Positions 1 through 9,147 of a DNA stretch of 64,000 nucleotides are shown piece by piece. The stretch's first letter is position 1, and the number at the start of each line of letters is the position of its first letter. Source of the stretch: Desmodesmus armatus (taxonomy: Eukaryota; Chlorophyta; Chlorophyceae; Sphaeropleales; Scenedesmaceae); contig VIIQ02000116.1 in the NCBI GenBank assembly GCA_007449985.2, positions 1-64,000 of the forward strand, given 5' to 3'. Below the pieces are notes generated by a model. The model saw nothing but the letters and a program-made list of their open reading frames with translations, ran no database searches and had not been told where the DNA came from. The position numbers and the translations under genes are program-made.

Positions 1-184
1 CAGCAATGCACCAGCCCTGAAGCGCATGCCAGCCAAACGTACAGCCATTGATCCCCGGGCACCCAACATGCATGGCCATCACGACCAACTTATGCTGCAG
101 CCCGCCTGCCTCAAGCAGCCCAGCAGGGACAAGTAGCCTGCAGCAGCGGCAGCTGCTGAAGCAGGCACTGATGCTTTTCCCCGA
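1..184 (+). other. Leader of pol ORF; possible end of gag or inter-ORF region
   Basis: In the frame of the pol ORF there is an ATG at 26 and an in-frame TAG at 134-136, after which the frame stays open to 7150. The first ATG after the TAG is at 185. This short segment may be the C-terminal end of gag, closed by a single TAG before pol, or simply an inter-ORF spacer. No CCHC zinc knuckle is visible. A shorter overlapping ORF in another frame (48-464) has no recognisable features. Confidence 0.35.
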
Positions 185-3100
185 ATGCCAAGACAGCGAC
201 AGCCATTGCAGGCTAGGCCCTATGGGGCACCTGGTCCTGCGGTTCCCGGCCCTCGTGGCCCTGTGCCCCCTCCTGCCCCCCCCGGTCCTACTGATTCAAC
301 CCACAGGTCACAAGGAGCTGCTGACCTGGCCAACCAAAAAGCAAAGAAGATGGCATCAGAGATATGTCGCAGCATTAAGATGGATGGGCAGACAGAAGGC
401 ACTGTGCCTCCCCAAGCAGTCCTTACCTGCCTCGCAGGGCACTTGGCTGGGCAACCCAGCCTAGTCAGCCTTGGCCAGGAAATGGCCACCCAGGTGGAGT
501 CGGTTATGAAGGACATCCAGCGCAAATATCAGCCCAGTCTTCGGCTTGGCAGCAACAGCCGCAATACAGTGCTGAACATGTCCAGCATGCCCACCAGGGG
601 CCTGACAACACCACCTTCTGAGAGGGTCCGCAGCCTGCTTCAAGCCAGCCGCCCACGCCCCATAGCCACGCCTCGTGTCTCGACCTGCAGAGTAGTAGCA
701 GAATTGAATGGTAGGCCTCTGGAAGGAGTAGTGGACACTGGGGCTAGTACCACTGCTGTGACCCTTGACTGCCTGCGACGTCTGGAGCTTGACAGCCTGA
801 TAGTGCCTGCTCAGTCCAGCTACCTGAATGCGGATGGCCGCATCACTGCTGGAAAGGGCAAGGTACCCAACCTAGCTCTGGCTTTGGGGGACTTTGAGAC
901 TCTTATCAACCCCACAGTCACCTCCGCCTTGAATTATGACCTCTTGATCGGCAACGATGTGCTGACCCGTGCCCACGCGGTGATCGACTATGGAAAGGGT
1001 AGCTTGATCCTGCGCATAGACCCCACCACCTGCCAAGAGCTACCCATTAGCACTAACCACCCCTCTGAGCCTGGCAGTATCTACTGCCAGAGCCAGCCTC
1101 ACCTGCCAGAGGACCACAGCTTCGACACTGCATCCACAGACGAAGCTGAGTATGTGACTGAAAGCTTCTACTTGGAATTGGCTGGCACCAGCACCACAGC
1201 TGCTGACCCAACCATTGCAACCGAGTACGATGATAGTATGCGCTCCTTTACAGCTGCTAGCAATGCAGCCACCTACGGCAGCAGCAGGCAAGCAGCAGAC
1301 AGCAACAACACCACACCAGCAGGAGAGGTTATCGAGAGTGGTGGCGGCTATAACAGTGATTTTGACAGCTACATGCTCAGCAGCGACAGTGATGATTTCA
1401 GCGATGAGGATATGGAAACAGAAGACAGCGAGCTGGTTCACCCCAAGAACCTGAGGTATGTGCTTTCTGTCCTGCAAGATGCTTACCCCGACTGCGATGG
1501 CCCCACAGCACAGCTGCTGGCCTCCCTTGACGCAACCGCTTGGGGCTTCCCTGACTCCCTGGGGTTTGACATTGAGAGGGAGGGATACAATGCCAGTGAT
1601 GGGAAGGGAGCTACTCATGAGGAGATTTCAGGGTCAGCCGACACCGACTCAGGCACCACCATATACCCAGCCATCTGCAATATGGCACAAAAATCACCAA
1701 AAGAATGGGTACCCACCCAACTGCGCCGCCTGAGGGATGGACAGCTGAGGGGTGAGCCTTCATTGTTCTCCAACCTACAGCTGCCCCCTAATGCTCCTGG
1801 CCATGAAAATAGTAGCACCGAGGGCCTGGCTTCATGCCTAGCCCTGCAAAAGCAATTTGCCTCCCTGATGCTAGCAAACCACATGGGAATCACCCCTGAG
1901 AAAGCTATGGAAATAGCTGGTAAAGACTTAGCGGGTCTGCCCCAAGGCTACCCTTCTGTGTTTGAGGCTTTGCATAATGACTGGCTGTACTCCGATTCTG
2001 ACGAGATAGACACAACTTTAACAGACACCACAGCCGCCAGCATGCTGTGCCTGGATCAGCAGCTACCAACTACACCCAAAACACCCCCTCACAGCTCAGA
2101 GTGGGGTTACAAAAAGCTAGTCAGCCATCTGGCCCTTCTCTCCACCTCAGCCTTTCCAGGCCTGAGGAGTGACACAGCCCAGTTCCTAGCAGAGCTTGAT
2201 GTTATCAACTTACCTGCGGGATATGATTCAGCGCTGGGATCTTGGGCTGAGGAAGAGATGGGCTTGTCTAGGGCTCCCCTACTCCTGGTGGATGACAACC
2301 ACACAGCAACAGACAGCAGCGAGTCAGAACCAGAGCTTATTTACATGTATGACGAGCCAGAGGCAGGGGATAGCATTGATTCCCACAGCCTGCTGACTGA
2401 TAACCCCCGCATGCTCAGCTACCTGGCCGGGCTGATGCTAGCAGCGTTTGGGGATGACATGGAGCCTGTCACAGCCCTGAAGCTGGCTAGCACAGACCTA
2501 GTGGCTTTGCCTAGTGGTATGCCTTCCGCCCTTGATGCCTGGATCACCGCCTCCTTGGGAGCTACAGTCCCTTCCAGTGCCAAGAGTCTTTTCAGCCTTG
2601 ACAGAGCGCTGGCTGAGCCTGAACACTATGAGATCAGCGAGCCAAACCAGCCCAACACTCGCCACAGGCTACTTCAGCGCGTGGCATGGCTGATTGAGTG
2701 TGCTTACCCACATTATGACCGTGATGAGGCCGAACGCATAGCCAGCTTGGACCTGAGTGCAGTACCTCAGGGGTGGCCCTCACTCTTGGCCCCGCCGCCA
2801 ACCAAAGATTTGACCACCCCACTGGCCACTCCAGCATCGGCACCTGCAACAACAGTAGACCCATCAGAGATGTTTGTGTTTGAAGAGCGACAAGGAACTC
2901 CCCCGACACACCCGACCAACAGCAGCAGCGCCCCTGCAGAGCTATCCCAAAGCAATCCAGGCCCCAATCGGCGCCAGCTGCCTACAAGAGGAGCTCTACA
3001 ACGCAGCGACTCAGGCGTAACACACGTCTTCACTTCTGGCCGCCCTGGCCGCTACACAGTGGTGACTTCTGGAGACCAGCACCCCCGGCCCCCCAGGCCC

Positions 3101-6100
3101 CGCAACCCAGCAAACCCTTCCGGCCATCGTATTAACAACCCCCCGCAGCGGCCCCCTGTGCGCCGCCGCCAACAGGCAACCCTTCTCCAGCCCACAGAAG
3201 ACACCGTCATGATTGAAGCAACACCCGCTGCACCTGAGGTCTTCTGCTCTGAGACCATTGCAGCGAGTGACCTCACCCCGCTAGAAAAGAGGGCTGAAAG
3301 CACAGCCTCCTCCTCCAATACAACCCCTACGACTCCAGCTCCAAGCCCAGCTGTGTATGAGACCACCGACATGGAAGCTTCCCCCGTGGACACCTTCTGC
3401 TACTTTGAAGAGCCCTTGTCTGACAGCGACATGCCCTCCCTGGCAAGCGACTCCGACAGCGATACATCCGAGCCAGACCAAGACCCCGACACCCTGCACC
3501 CACTAGATTGGCTGGGAATGTATGAGCCCCTACCCCAGGAACACCCAGAATTCCCCGAGCCAGCCGCCCTCCCCAGAGCCCTCTACAACCCACCAGAAGC
3601 CGAACTCTGCCCATTTCCTGATGATGACCTCCTCAGTGACAACAGGCACCTCTCTCTGTCTGGTATGGTAGACGCCGCCAACCTGGACACAGCAGAGTTT
3701 GACATGATCGTGAGTGTGTTGGAGCAGAATGCAGACGTTTTCTGCTTCCACCCAACTCAGTTGGGCACCTGCAACTATGGGAGCCTCTCCATTGACACCG
3801 GAGATGCAAAACCCCTAAAGCAAAACTACTACAGGATGCCATATAAAAAACAAGAAGAGCTGAAGAAGCATGTAGAGCAATGGCTGGAACTGGGCATCAT
3901 AGAACCCAGCAACTCCCCTTGGTCAGCCCCCTTGCACCTAGTACCCAAGAAGGGAGGTGCCACCCGTGCAGTGGTGGATTATCGAAAGCTCAACAGCGTC
4001 ACCAAGAAGGACGCCTACCCCTTACCTCTGATGAATGATATCTTGTACAACATAGGGCCTGCCAGGTATTTCAGTGTAATTGATTTACACTCGGGGTACC
4101 TGCAAGTGCCCATGGCAGGCAAGGATGGTAAGGATCCGCACAACAGCATTGAGAAGACAGCGTTTGCGTGCCCCTTCGGGCACCGCTTGTACCAGTTCCT
4201 GAAGGCTCCCTTTGGCTTGACAGGTTGCCCATCTTTCTTCATGCGCCTGATGAATCAGGTGTTACAAGAGCATGTCGGCAACTATGCGTTTGTGTACCTA
4301 GATGATGTGGTGATCTACAGCCGCACTCTTGATGAGCATGTTGCTCACCTGACTGCTGTGTTTAAGTCGCTACGTGCTGCCAACCTGCGGCTGTCCAGCA
4401 CCAAGTGCCGCTTTGCCACCAGCCACTGCACCTTCTTAGGCTTCTGCATTTCAGAGAAGGGCCTAGGCTGTGACCCCCGGCTGATAGAAGCAGTTGCACT
4501 GCGCCAAGAGCCTTACAAATCAAAAAGCAACCCCAAAAAGGCAGTAGCCAGCTTTGTTGGCCTATGTTCATTCTATAGGCGTTTCATCAGAGGCTTTGCA
4601 GAAATTGCAGAGCCCCTCACCCGTATCATGGGCAAAACAAAGAAGTTTGAGTGGGGTCCTGAGCAACAGGATGCCTTCGACACCCTCAAGAGCAAGCTGA
4701 TGGACTATCCTATCCTACGACGTCCCGACTTCACCAAGCCGTTTCACGTCCACACCGATGCCTCCCAGAAGGCAGTGGGCGCTGTGCTGACCCAGTGCGA
4801 CGAGGACGGCAAGCACTACGCCGTCGCCTACCACAGCAAGAAGCTTACTTCTACACAAGCCAACTGGGCAATCACCCACCTGGAATGTTATGCAGTTGTC
4901 AGCGCCGTCACAGAGCAGTGGAGGGACTTCCTGTGGGCTGCTGAGCACCCCTTCACTGTAGTGGTTGACCACCACGCCCTCCGTTGGCTGCTGACATCAC
5001 CCAACCTGCAAGGCAAGTTAGCCAGGTGGAGCCTGAGGCTACAGGAGTTTATGCCCTTTACGATCCAGTATCGTAAGGGTATCCACCACCTGGCTGCAGA
5101 TGCCCTCTCCCGAGACCCGCGACATGACAGCGACGAAAGCCCTGAGACACCTACCAGCGCCACCAAGGCCCCAGCCCTTGATGACTGTCCCGATTCTGAC
5201 CCTACTGACTACAACCACTTCGATGAGGTGCTGACCCTCGACTCCACCAGCACCCCATGCCACCCCGACACAGCAACCGCTGCCTTTGAGGACCCGGCCA
5301 ACAGCCCAACCCCCTCCTTTGGTGAGTGGTTGCCCCCAGAACCCCCTGAGTTCAAGACCGACACCCACGACCGCAACCTGGAGCAGTTTCTCACCTCTGA
5401 AGACAAGACCGACACCTACCCAGCCACGCCTGCGGGCAACAACGACCACGCCAATCCATTGGACTCCACAGAGCAAGGGCATTCTGAGACCCCGCCACTT
5501 GACCACGAGGAAGCCCCTCCTGTGGAGCACGACTCCACCCTCCCACTGAGCCTTGATTCACCCAGCAGAATGGCAGGCCTCCCTGGCCCTGCGCGTATCG
5601 CCATTGAAGGCAACATTGGCAGCGGCAAGAGCACAGTGCTCAGAAAACTACAGGAGATACAAGCACTACCCTGGTGGAGCAACTGGCATATACTACCAGA
5701 GCCTGTAGCCGACTGGCAACACCTTCTGGACCAGCACTACACGTCTGGCGATACAGACCCTGCCCATGCAGCAGTATTGCAGCAGGCAGTGCTCAATGCA
5801 TATGCCCTACGCGTTCCACACCCCATAGCGGCTCCCTACATCATCATGGAACGGAGTCCCTGGAGCAGCTTGGCAGTGTTCCTGCCTGTGCAAGGCCTCC
5901 CTGCTAGCTATGAAAGGGTGGTTCAACAGACTGCGCATCATATGCACCCAGTCCTGGACAACGCCCTGCCAACAACCCTTATCTACCTACAAACCGACCC
6001 AGAGACCTGTCTTACCAGAGCCCAAGCTCGCCAGCGCCCGGAGGAAGCCGCCCTAACCTTGGACTACTTGAAGAAGCTCCACCGCCAGTATGATACAGCA

Positions 6101-7153
6101 GTCCACCGGTTCCCTGGAGTGACAGTAACAATCAACGCCAACCAAGACGAGGACACGGTGTTTGCAGCCGTCAAACGTGCTGTGGAACTACTACATGAGG
6201 CCTTTGAACTACCCAACAGCCACAACAACTACTACAGCCTGTGGTCAACTACCAAGGCTCCCTACACTATTGCTGAGTTTCCCAATCTGGCGCGACTACT
6301 TGGACCTGACAAGCTACTTACTACTTGCGACCCCTACTTATTGCGACTGTGCCCCGATCAGCTACTGGTATGCACAGAAGGAGTGCCCCCAAGCCATGCA
6401 AGCAGCTCAGGCAACCGCCTGTTACTACACAATGCCCCACCCCAAGAATACCAACCCAGGGAGCCCTCACCCCCGTCCCCGCTGGACCTGACACCATTGG
6501 ACTTCCTGAGTGGACCTTCACACCTGCTGTTCCATCAGGACAGCGAGGTCCCCATACTCTTCCAAGGAGGCCCGGGCACCTTTGCCTACTCACCACTGTT
6601 CCAAGCACAATACGAGCACCGCTTTGGCTCCCCAGTGAGCACCAGTCACCGCATCAACAATCTTCACGCCTTGGACTTGTATGCAGCCTTGGGGCCATGG
6701 CTCTCCAGCGCGCCCGGTGCCAACGTTCTGCTGGCGGTGGCGCCCAAGAAAGCCCTACCAGCCCTGCAAGTACAGCAGGTGAACACAGACGGCACCGAAG
6801 TTGTGTATGTGGACACAGAGCAGTATGCTACCTTCAAGGCAGCAGAGATGGAAGCACAGGACCCGGTCAGGTTCAACCAGACCCTACTAAAAAGCGACAC
6901 TACCTTTCCCTGGACCCAAGCCTTCACCAATGAGGCCTACATGTTGGACAGCTGGATTAGACTGGTCAGACTACGCCCTACCATACCCTGTGGCGTCAGC
7001 CTGCACAACCCCAACACCATGACTTTGGAGCATGGCTCAGTCCTACCAATGGGGCCTGAGCACAACACCCGACCGGAGCCAGCTCTCAGACTGGCCAGCT
7101 GCCTACCACACCAAGAGAAGAGCTCCCACCCCGGGATTCCCCAGAGCAGATGA
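185..7153 (+). CDS. Retrotransposon polyprotein: protease, five-repeat region, RT, RNase H, deoxynucleoside kinase
   Basis: A 2,322-residue polyprotein. Retropepsin: DTGAS at residues 184-188 and a LLIGND motif near 253. Residues about 422-868 hold five copies of a helical repeat separated by Asp/Ser/Glu-rich linkers. Reverse transcriptase covers about 1195-1400, with IDLHSGY near 1299 and the YLDD active site at 1371-1374. RNase H follows, with acidic residues at D1525, E1567, a VVDHHALRW segment near 1595 and an Asp in the DALSRD segment near 1639. After an acidic linker comes a deoxynucleoside kinase domain (about 1800-2010): P-loop IEGNIGSGKST (E1808, K1815), EPVADW at 1839, ERS at 1889, and an Arg-rich lid RAQARQRPEE from R1945 followed by YLKKLHRQYD. 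Residues about 2010-2322 are not recognised. The start is the first ATG after an in-frame TAG; translation could begin upstream by readthrough. The protein is presumably cut by its own protease. There is no integrase in this ORF; that lies in the next one, which overlaps by ATGA. Confidence 0.9.
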   Translation: MPRQRQPLQARPYGAPGPAVPGPRGPVPPPAPPGPTDSTHRSQGAADLANQKAKKMASEICRSIKMDGQTEGTVPPQAVLTCLAGHLAGQPSLVSLGQEMATQVESVMKDIQRKYQPSLRLGSNSRNTVLNMSSMPTRGLTTPPSERVRSLLQASRPRPIATPRVSTCRVVAELNGRPLEGVVDTGASTTAVTLDCLRRLELDSLIVPAQSSYLNADGRITAGKGKVPNLALALGDFETLINPTVTSALNYDLLIGNDVLTRAHAVIDYGKGSLILRIDPTTCQELPISTNHPSEPGSIYCQSQPHLPEDHSFDTASTDEAEYVTESFYLELAGTSTTAADPTIATEYDDSMRSFTAASNAATYGSSRQAADSNNTTPAGEVIESGGGYNSDFDSYMLSSDSDDFSDEDMETEDSELVHPKNLRYVLSVLQDAYPDCDGPTAQLLASLDATAWGFPDSLGFDIEREGYNASDGKGATHEEISGSADTDSGTTIYPAICNMAQKSPKEWVPTQLRRLRDGQLRGEPSLFSNLQLPPNAPGHENSSTEGLASCLALQKQFASLMLANHMGITPEKAMEIAGKDLAGLPQGYPSVFEALHNDWLYSDSDEIDTTLTDTTAASMLCLDQQLPTTPKTPPHSSEWGYKKLVSHLALLSTSAFPGLRSDTAQFLAELDVINLPAGYDSALGSWAEEEMGLSRAPLLLVDDNHTATDSSESEPELIYMYDEPEAGDSIDSHSLLTDNPRMLSYLAGLMLAAFGDDMEPVTALKLASTDLVALPSGMPSALDAWITASLGATVPSSAKSLFSLDRALAEPEHYEISEPNQPNTRHRLLQRVAWLIECAYPHYDRDEAERIASLDLSAVPQGWPSLLAPPPTKDLTTPLATPASAPATTVDPSEMFVFEERQGTPPTHPTNSSSAPAELSQSNPGPNRRQLPTRGALQRSDSGVTHVFTSGRPGRYTVVTSGDQHPRPPRPRNPANPSGHRINNPPQRPPVRRRQQATLLQPTEDTVMIEATPAAPEVFCSETIAASDLTPLEKRAESTASSSNTTPTTPAPSPAVYETTDMEASPVDTFCYFEEPLSDSDMPSLASDSDSDTSEPDQDPDTLHPLDWLGMYEPLPQEHPEFPEPAALPRALYNPPEAELCPFPDDDLLSDNRHLSLSGMVDAANLDTAEFDMIVSVLEQNADVFCFHPTQLGTCNYGSLSIDTGDAKPLKQNYYRMPYKKQEELKKHVEQWLELGIIEPSNSPWSAPLHLVPKKGGATRAVVDYRKLNSVTKKDAYPLPLMNDILYNIGPARYFSVIDLHSGYLQVPMAGKDGKDPHNSIEKTAFACPFGHRLYQFLKAPFGLTGCPSFFMRLMNQVLQEHVGNYAFVYLDDVVIYSRTLDEHVAHLTAVFKSLRAANLRLSSTKCRFATSHCTFLGFCISEKGLGCDPRLIEAVALRQEPYKSKSNPKKAVASFVGLCSFYRRFIRGFAEIAEPLTRIMGKTKKFEWGPEQQDAFDTLKSKLMDYPILRRPDFTKPFHVHTDASQKAVGAVLTQCDEDGKHYAVAYHSKKLTSTQANWAITHLECYAVVSAVTEQWRDFLWAAEHPFTVVVDHHALRWLLTSPNLQGKLARWSLRLQEFMPFTIQYRKGIHHLAADALSRDPRHDSDESPETPTSATKAPALDDCPDSDPTDYNHFDEVLTLDSTSTPCHPDTATAAFEDPANSPTPSFGEWLPPEPPEFKTDTHDRNLEQFLTSEDKTDTYPATPAGNNDHANPLDSTEQGHSETPPLDHEEAPPVEHDSTLPLSLDSPSRMAGLPGPARIAIEGNIGSGKSTVLRKLQEIQALPWWSNWHILPEPVADWQHLLDQHYTSGDTDPAHAAVLQQAVLNAYALRVPHPIAAPYIIMERSPWSSLAVFLPVQGLPASYERVVQQTAHHMHPVLDNALPTTLIYLQTDPETCLTRAQARQRPEEAALTLDYLKKLHRQYDTAVHRFPGVTVTINANQDEDTVFAAVKRAVELLHEAFELPNSHNNYYSLWSTTKAPYTIAEFPNLARLLGPDKLLTTCDPYLLRLCPDQLLVCTEGVPPSHASSSGNRLLLHNAPPQEYQPREPSPPSPLDLTPLDFLSGPSHLLFHQDSEVPILFQGGPGTFAYSPLFQAQYEHRFGSPVSTSHRINNLHALDLYAALGPWLSSAPGANVLLAVAPKKALPALQVQQVNTDGTEVVYVDTEQYATFKAAEMEAQDPVRFNQTLLKSDTTFPWTQAFTNEAYMLDSWIRLVRLRPTIPCGVSLHNPNTMTLEHGSVLPMGPEHNTRPEPALRLASCLPHQEKSSHPGIPQSR

Positions 7154-9147
7154 ATATGTATGATCGGCCCCCGCGAAGAACGGCCAAGCTGGCAGTGGAA
7201 AACATGCAGAACTGGGCAACTACAGAAGCCCAAGCAGTTACCAGCGACACAAAAATACCCTCCGACCTACCCTGCAGCGTCTGTGGGTCACCCCACGACT
7301 GGGTCAACCTGCTACTATGCCACCGATGTGATAAGGGGTGTCACACTTACTGCGTGGGCCTGGTGGGAGTACCATCGGGCAATTGGTACTGCGATGAGTG
7401 TGTGTTACAAGGAGCGCCTGATACCCTGCCCCTACCCACTGGAAGTGGCATGTCAGACCTGCAGCCCTCAAGCGCTACTGACAAACACCAGGAGTCACCA
7501 GCAGCCAGCCAGCCCCAGGGCAAGGCCCCAAGCCGCTTTCATGATTCCCCAAGCCTAACCCAGAACACCCCCGACCCACCTGAAGAAGCCGACACTGAAT
7601 CAGACCAAGACGAAGCAGCCTCTGTCACAGGCGCCATCTTGGAGGTATGGGAGGATCAAGCCACGATGCAGTACCTGCAAACAGAGCAGTACAACGTGGA
7701 TCTTCTGCCAGACGACGATGTATTACTTAGCAGGGAAATGAAGCGTATTGACAAGAGAGCCGCCAACTACCGCTGGTGCAACGACAACCACAAGCTGTAC
7801 TTCCGCCCCTCGGGCAAGTACACAACCGACCGAGAAGTACCCTCCCCTGCAGCAAGAGAGACCCTGATCGACCAAATGCATCTGGACCTGGGACACCTCG
7901 GCACCACCAAACTGTGCAGCATCCTGCTTTCCCGTTACTACTGGCGTGGCATCTACAATCAAGTCAAGCAACGCCTACGCAACTGTGTGGACTGCCTCCG
8001 CCACAAGACCCTGTTCAAGTTCCAACCAGAGCTCAAGCCTCTGCCCCCCAGCCAGTTGTGGGAAAGGGTCAGTCTTGATTCAATGGGCCCCTACCCACCC
8101 ACCCGCAACGGCTGCCGATTCCTGTGTGTTGGCATCGATGGCATGAGCAAGTATGTGGAGGCGCAAGCAGTCCCTAAGCTGGATGCCGATACTATGTGCC
8201 GCTTTGTTATGAACCAAATCATCGCCAACCACGGCACACCAAAAACCATCATCAGTGATGGAGGCAAAGAATTTCAATTTGGTTTCAAGACCCTCATGAA
8301 GGAACTTGGCGTAGAGCACCTACAAACAGCCGCCTACAATCCGCAGTCCAATGGACAAGCAGAAGCAGCAGTCAAGACCATTCTCCATGGCCTGCAGAAG
8401 ACAGTGGGAGACAACCCCCACGCTTGGGATGAAAAACTACCTTTGGTACTGCTAGGACTTCGAAGTGCGGTGCATTCTACTACTGGGTTCTCTCCCTTCT
8501 ACGTCAACACTGGCAGGAATCCTATCCTACCTGCACAACGCCGCGGCCCTCCAGCCCCAACTACTGACCAAGCTGGGCCTTCCAGTAGGCCACGCACTCG
8601 CCGCACCATCCCAGCAACAGCAGCCACAGCAGCGGCTGGGACATCGGCACAATCCCCAACTACTGACCAAGCTGGGCCTTCCAGTAGGCCACGCACTCGC
8701 CGCACCACCCCAGCAACAGCAGCCACAGCAGCGGCTGGGACATCGGCACAATCCCCACCTGCAGCAACAGACGAGGAAGAGGAAGATGATGGGCTGGATC
8801 AAATGCTGGACCAAGGCACCAGGCGACTTATCAAGCAACGCAACGCTCACAAGACTGACCTGCACCAAACACTGGAGAACAACATACTACGTTCACAAGC
8901 CAAACAAAAGAGGGACTTCAAGGCACGCCACCTGCACGTGCCTGCACCAGAAGATGCTATGCCACCTGGCAGTCTGGTGCTGATGTTCTGCCCTCCCAAA
9001 AACAAGCTGGCCAAGGTCAATGCTATCGAGGGACCCTACCTACTGGTGAAGTATCTCAGCAACTCCAGGGCACTCCTTGAGGATGCCCAGCACAAGCAGT
9101 GGGCTTGTGCAATCAACAGGCTAGCACCCTTTGGGTCATCGGACTGA
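7150..9147 (+). CDS. Retrotransposon PHD finger plus DDE integrase
   Basis: A 665-residue protein whose ATG shares bases with the TGA of the upstream polyprotein (ATGA at 7150-7153). The frame is also open back to 7060, so a -1 frameshift is an alternative to reinitiation. PHD finger at residues 42-84 with the Cys4-His-Cys3 pattern: C42, C45, C57, C60, H65, C68, C81, C84. Integrase zinc-binding module: H244, H249, C279, C282. Catalytic core: D310 (SLDSMGPY), D370 (IISDGGKEF) and E405 (SNGQAEA), spaced about as in DD35E enzymes. A Thr/Ala/Pro-rich spacer with a 33-residue tandem duplication follows, then a C-terminal stretch with GPYLLVKY, like the GPY/F module of gypsy integrases. PHD fingers in known proteins bind histone H3 tails; a role in choosing integration sites is inference. 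Confidence 0.9.
   Translation: MNMYDRPPRRTAKLAVENMQNWATTEAQAVTSDTKIPSDLPCSVCGSPHDWVNLLLCHRCDKGCHTYCVGLVGVPSGNWYCDECVLQGAPDTLPLPTGSGMSDLQPSSATDKHQESPAASQPQGKAPSRFHDSPSLTQNTPDPPEEADTESDQDEAASVTGAILEVWEDQATMQYLQTEQYNVDLLPDDDVLLSREMKRIDKRAANYRWCNDNHKLYFRPSGKYTTDREVPSPAARETLIDQMHLDLGHLGTTKLCSILLSRYYWRGIYNQVKQRLRNCVDCLRHKTLFKFQPELKPLPPSQLWERVSLDSMGPYPPTRNGCRFLCVGIDGMSKYVEAQAVPKLDADTMCRFVMNQIIANHGTPKTIISDGGKEFQFGFKTLMKELGVEHLQTAAYNPQSNGQAEAAVKTILHGLQKTVGDNPHAWDEKLPLVLLGLRSAVHSTTGFSPFYVNTGRNPILPAQRRGPPAPTTDQAGPSSRPRTRRTIPATAATAAAGTSAQSPTTDQAGPSSRPRTRRTTPATAATAAAGTSAQSPPAATDEEEEDDGLDQMLDQGTRRLIKQRNAHKTDLHQTLENNILRSQAKQKRDFKARHLHVPAPEDAMPPGSLVLMFCPPKNKLAKVNAIEGPYLLVKYLSNSRALLEDAQHKQWACAINRLAPFGSSD
8555..8752 (+). 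repeat. 99-bp tandem duplication inside integrase ORF
   Basis: Two nearly identical 99-bp units (second begins at 8654) encode two 33-residue copies rich in Thr, Ala, Arg and Pro, sitting between the integrase core and the GPY/F-like tail. The length is a multiple of three, so the frame is kept. It probably forms a flexible linker. Confidence 0.9.

Noticed and set aside
48..464. 138-codon ORF at the left edge in a different frame from pol
   Set aside because: It overlaps the pol frame and has no gag, zinc-knuckle or other motif.
7060..7150. Programmed -1 frameshift site between the two retrotransposon ORFs
   Set aside because: The candidate CCC-GGG word in the overlap does not fit the X XXY YYZ rule, so a frameshift is not claimed; ATGA coupling is simpler.
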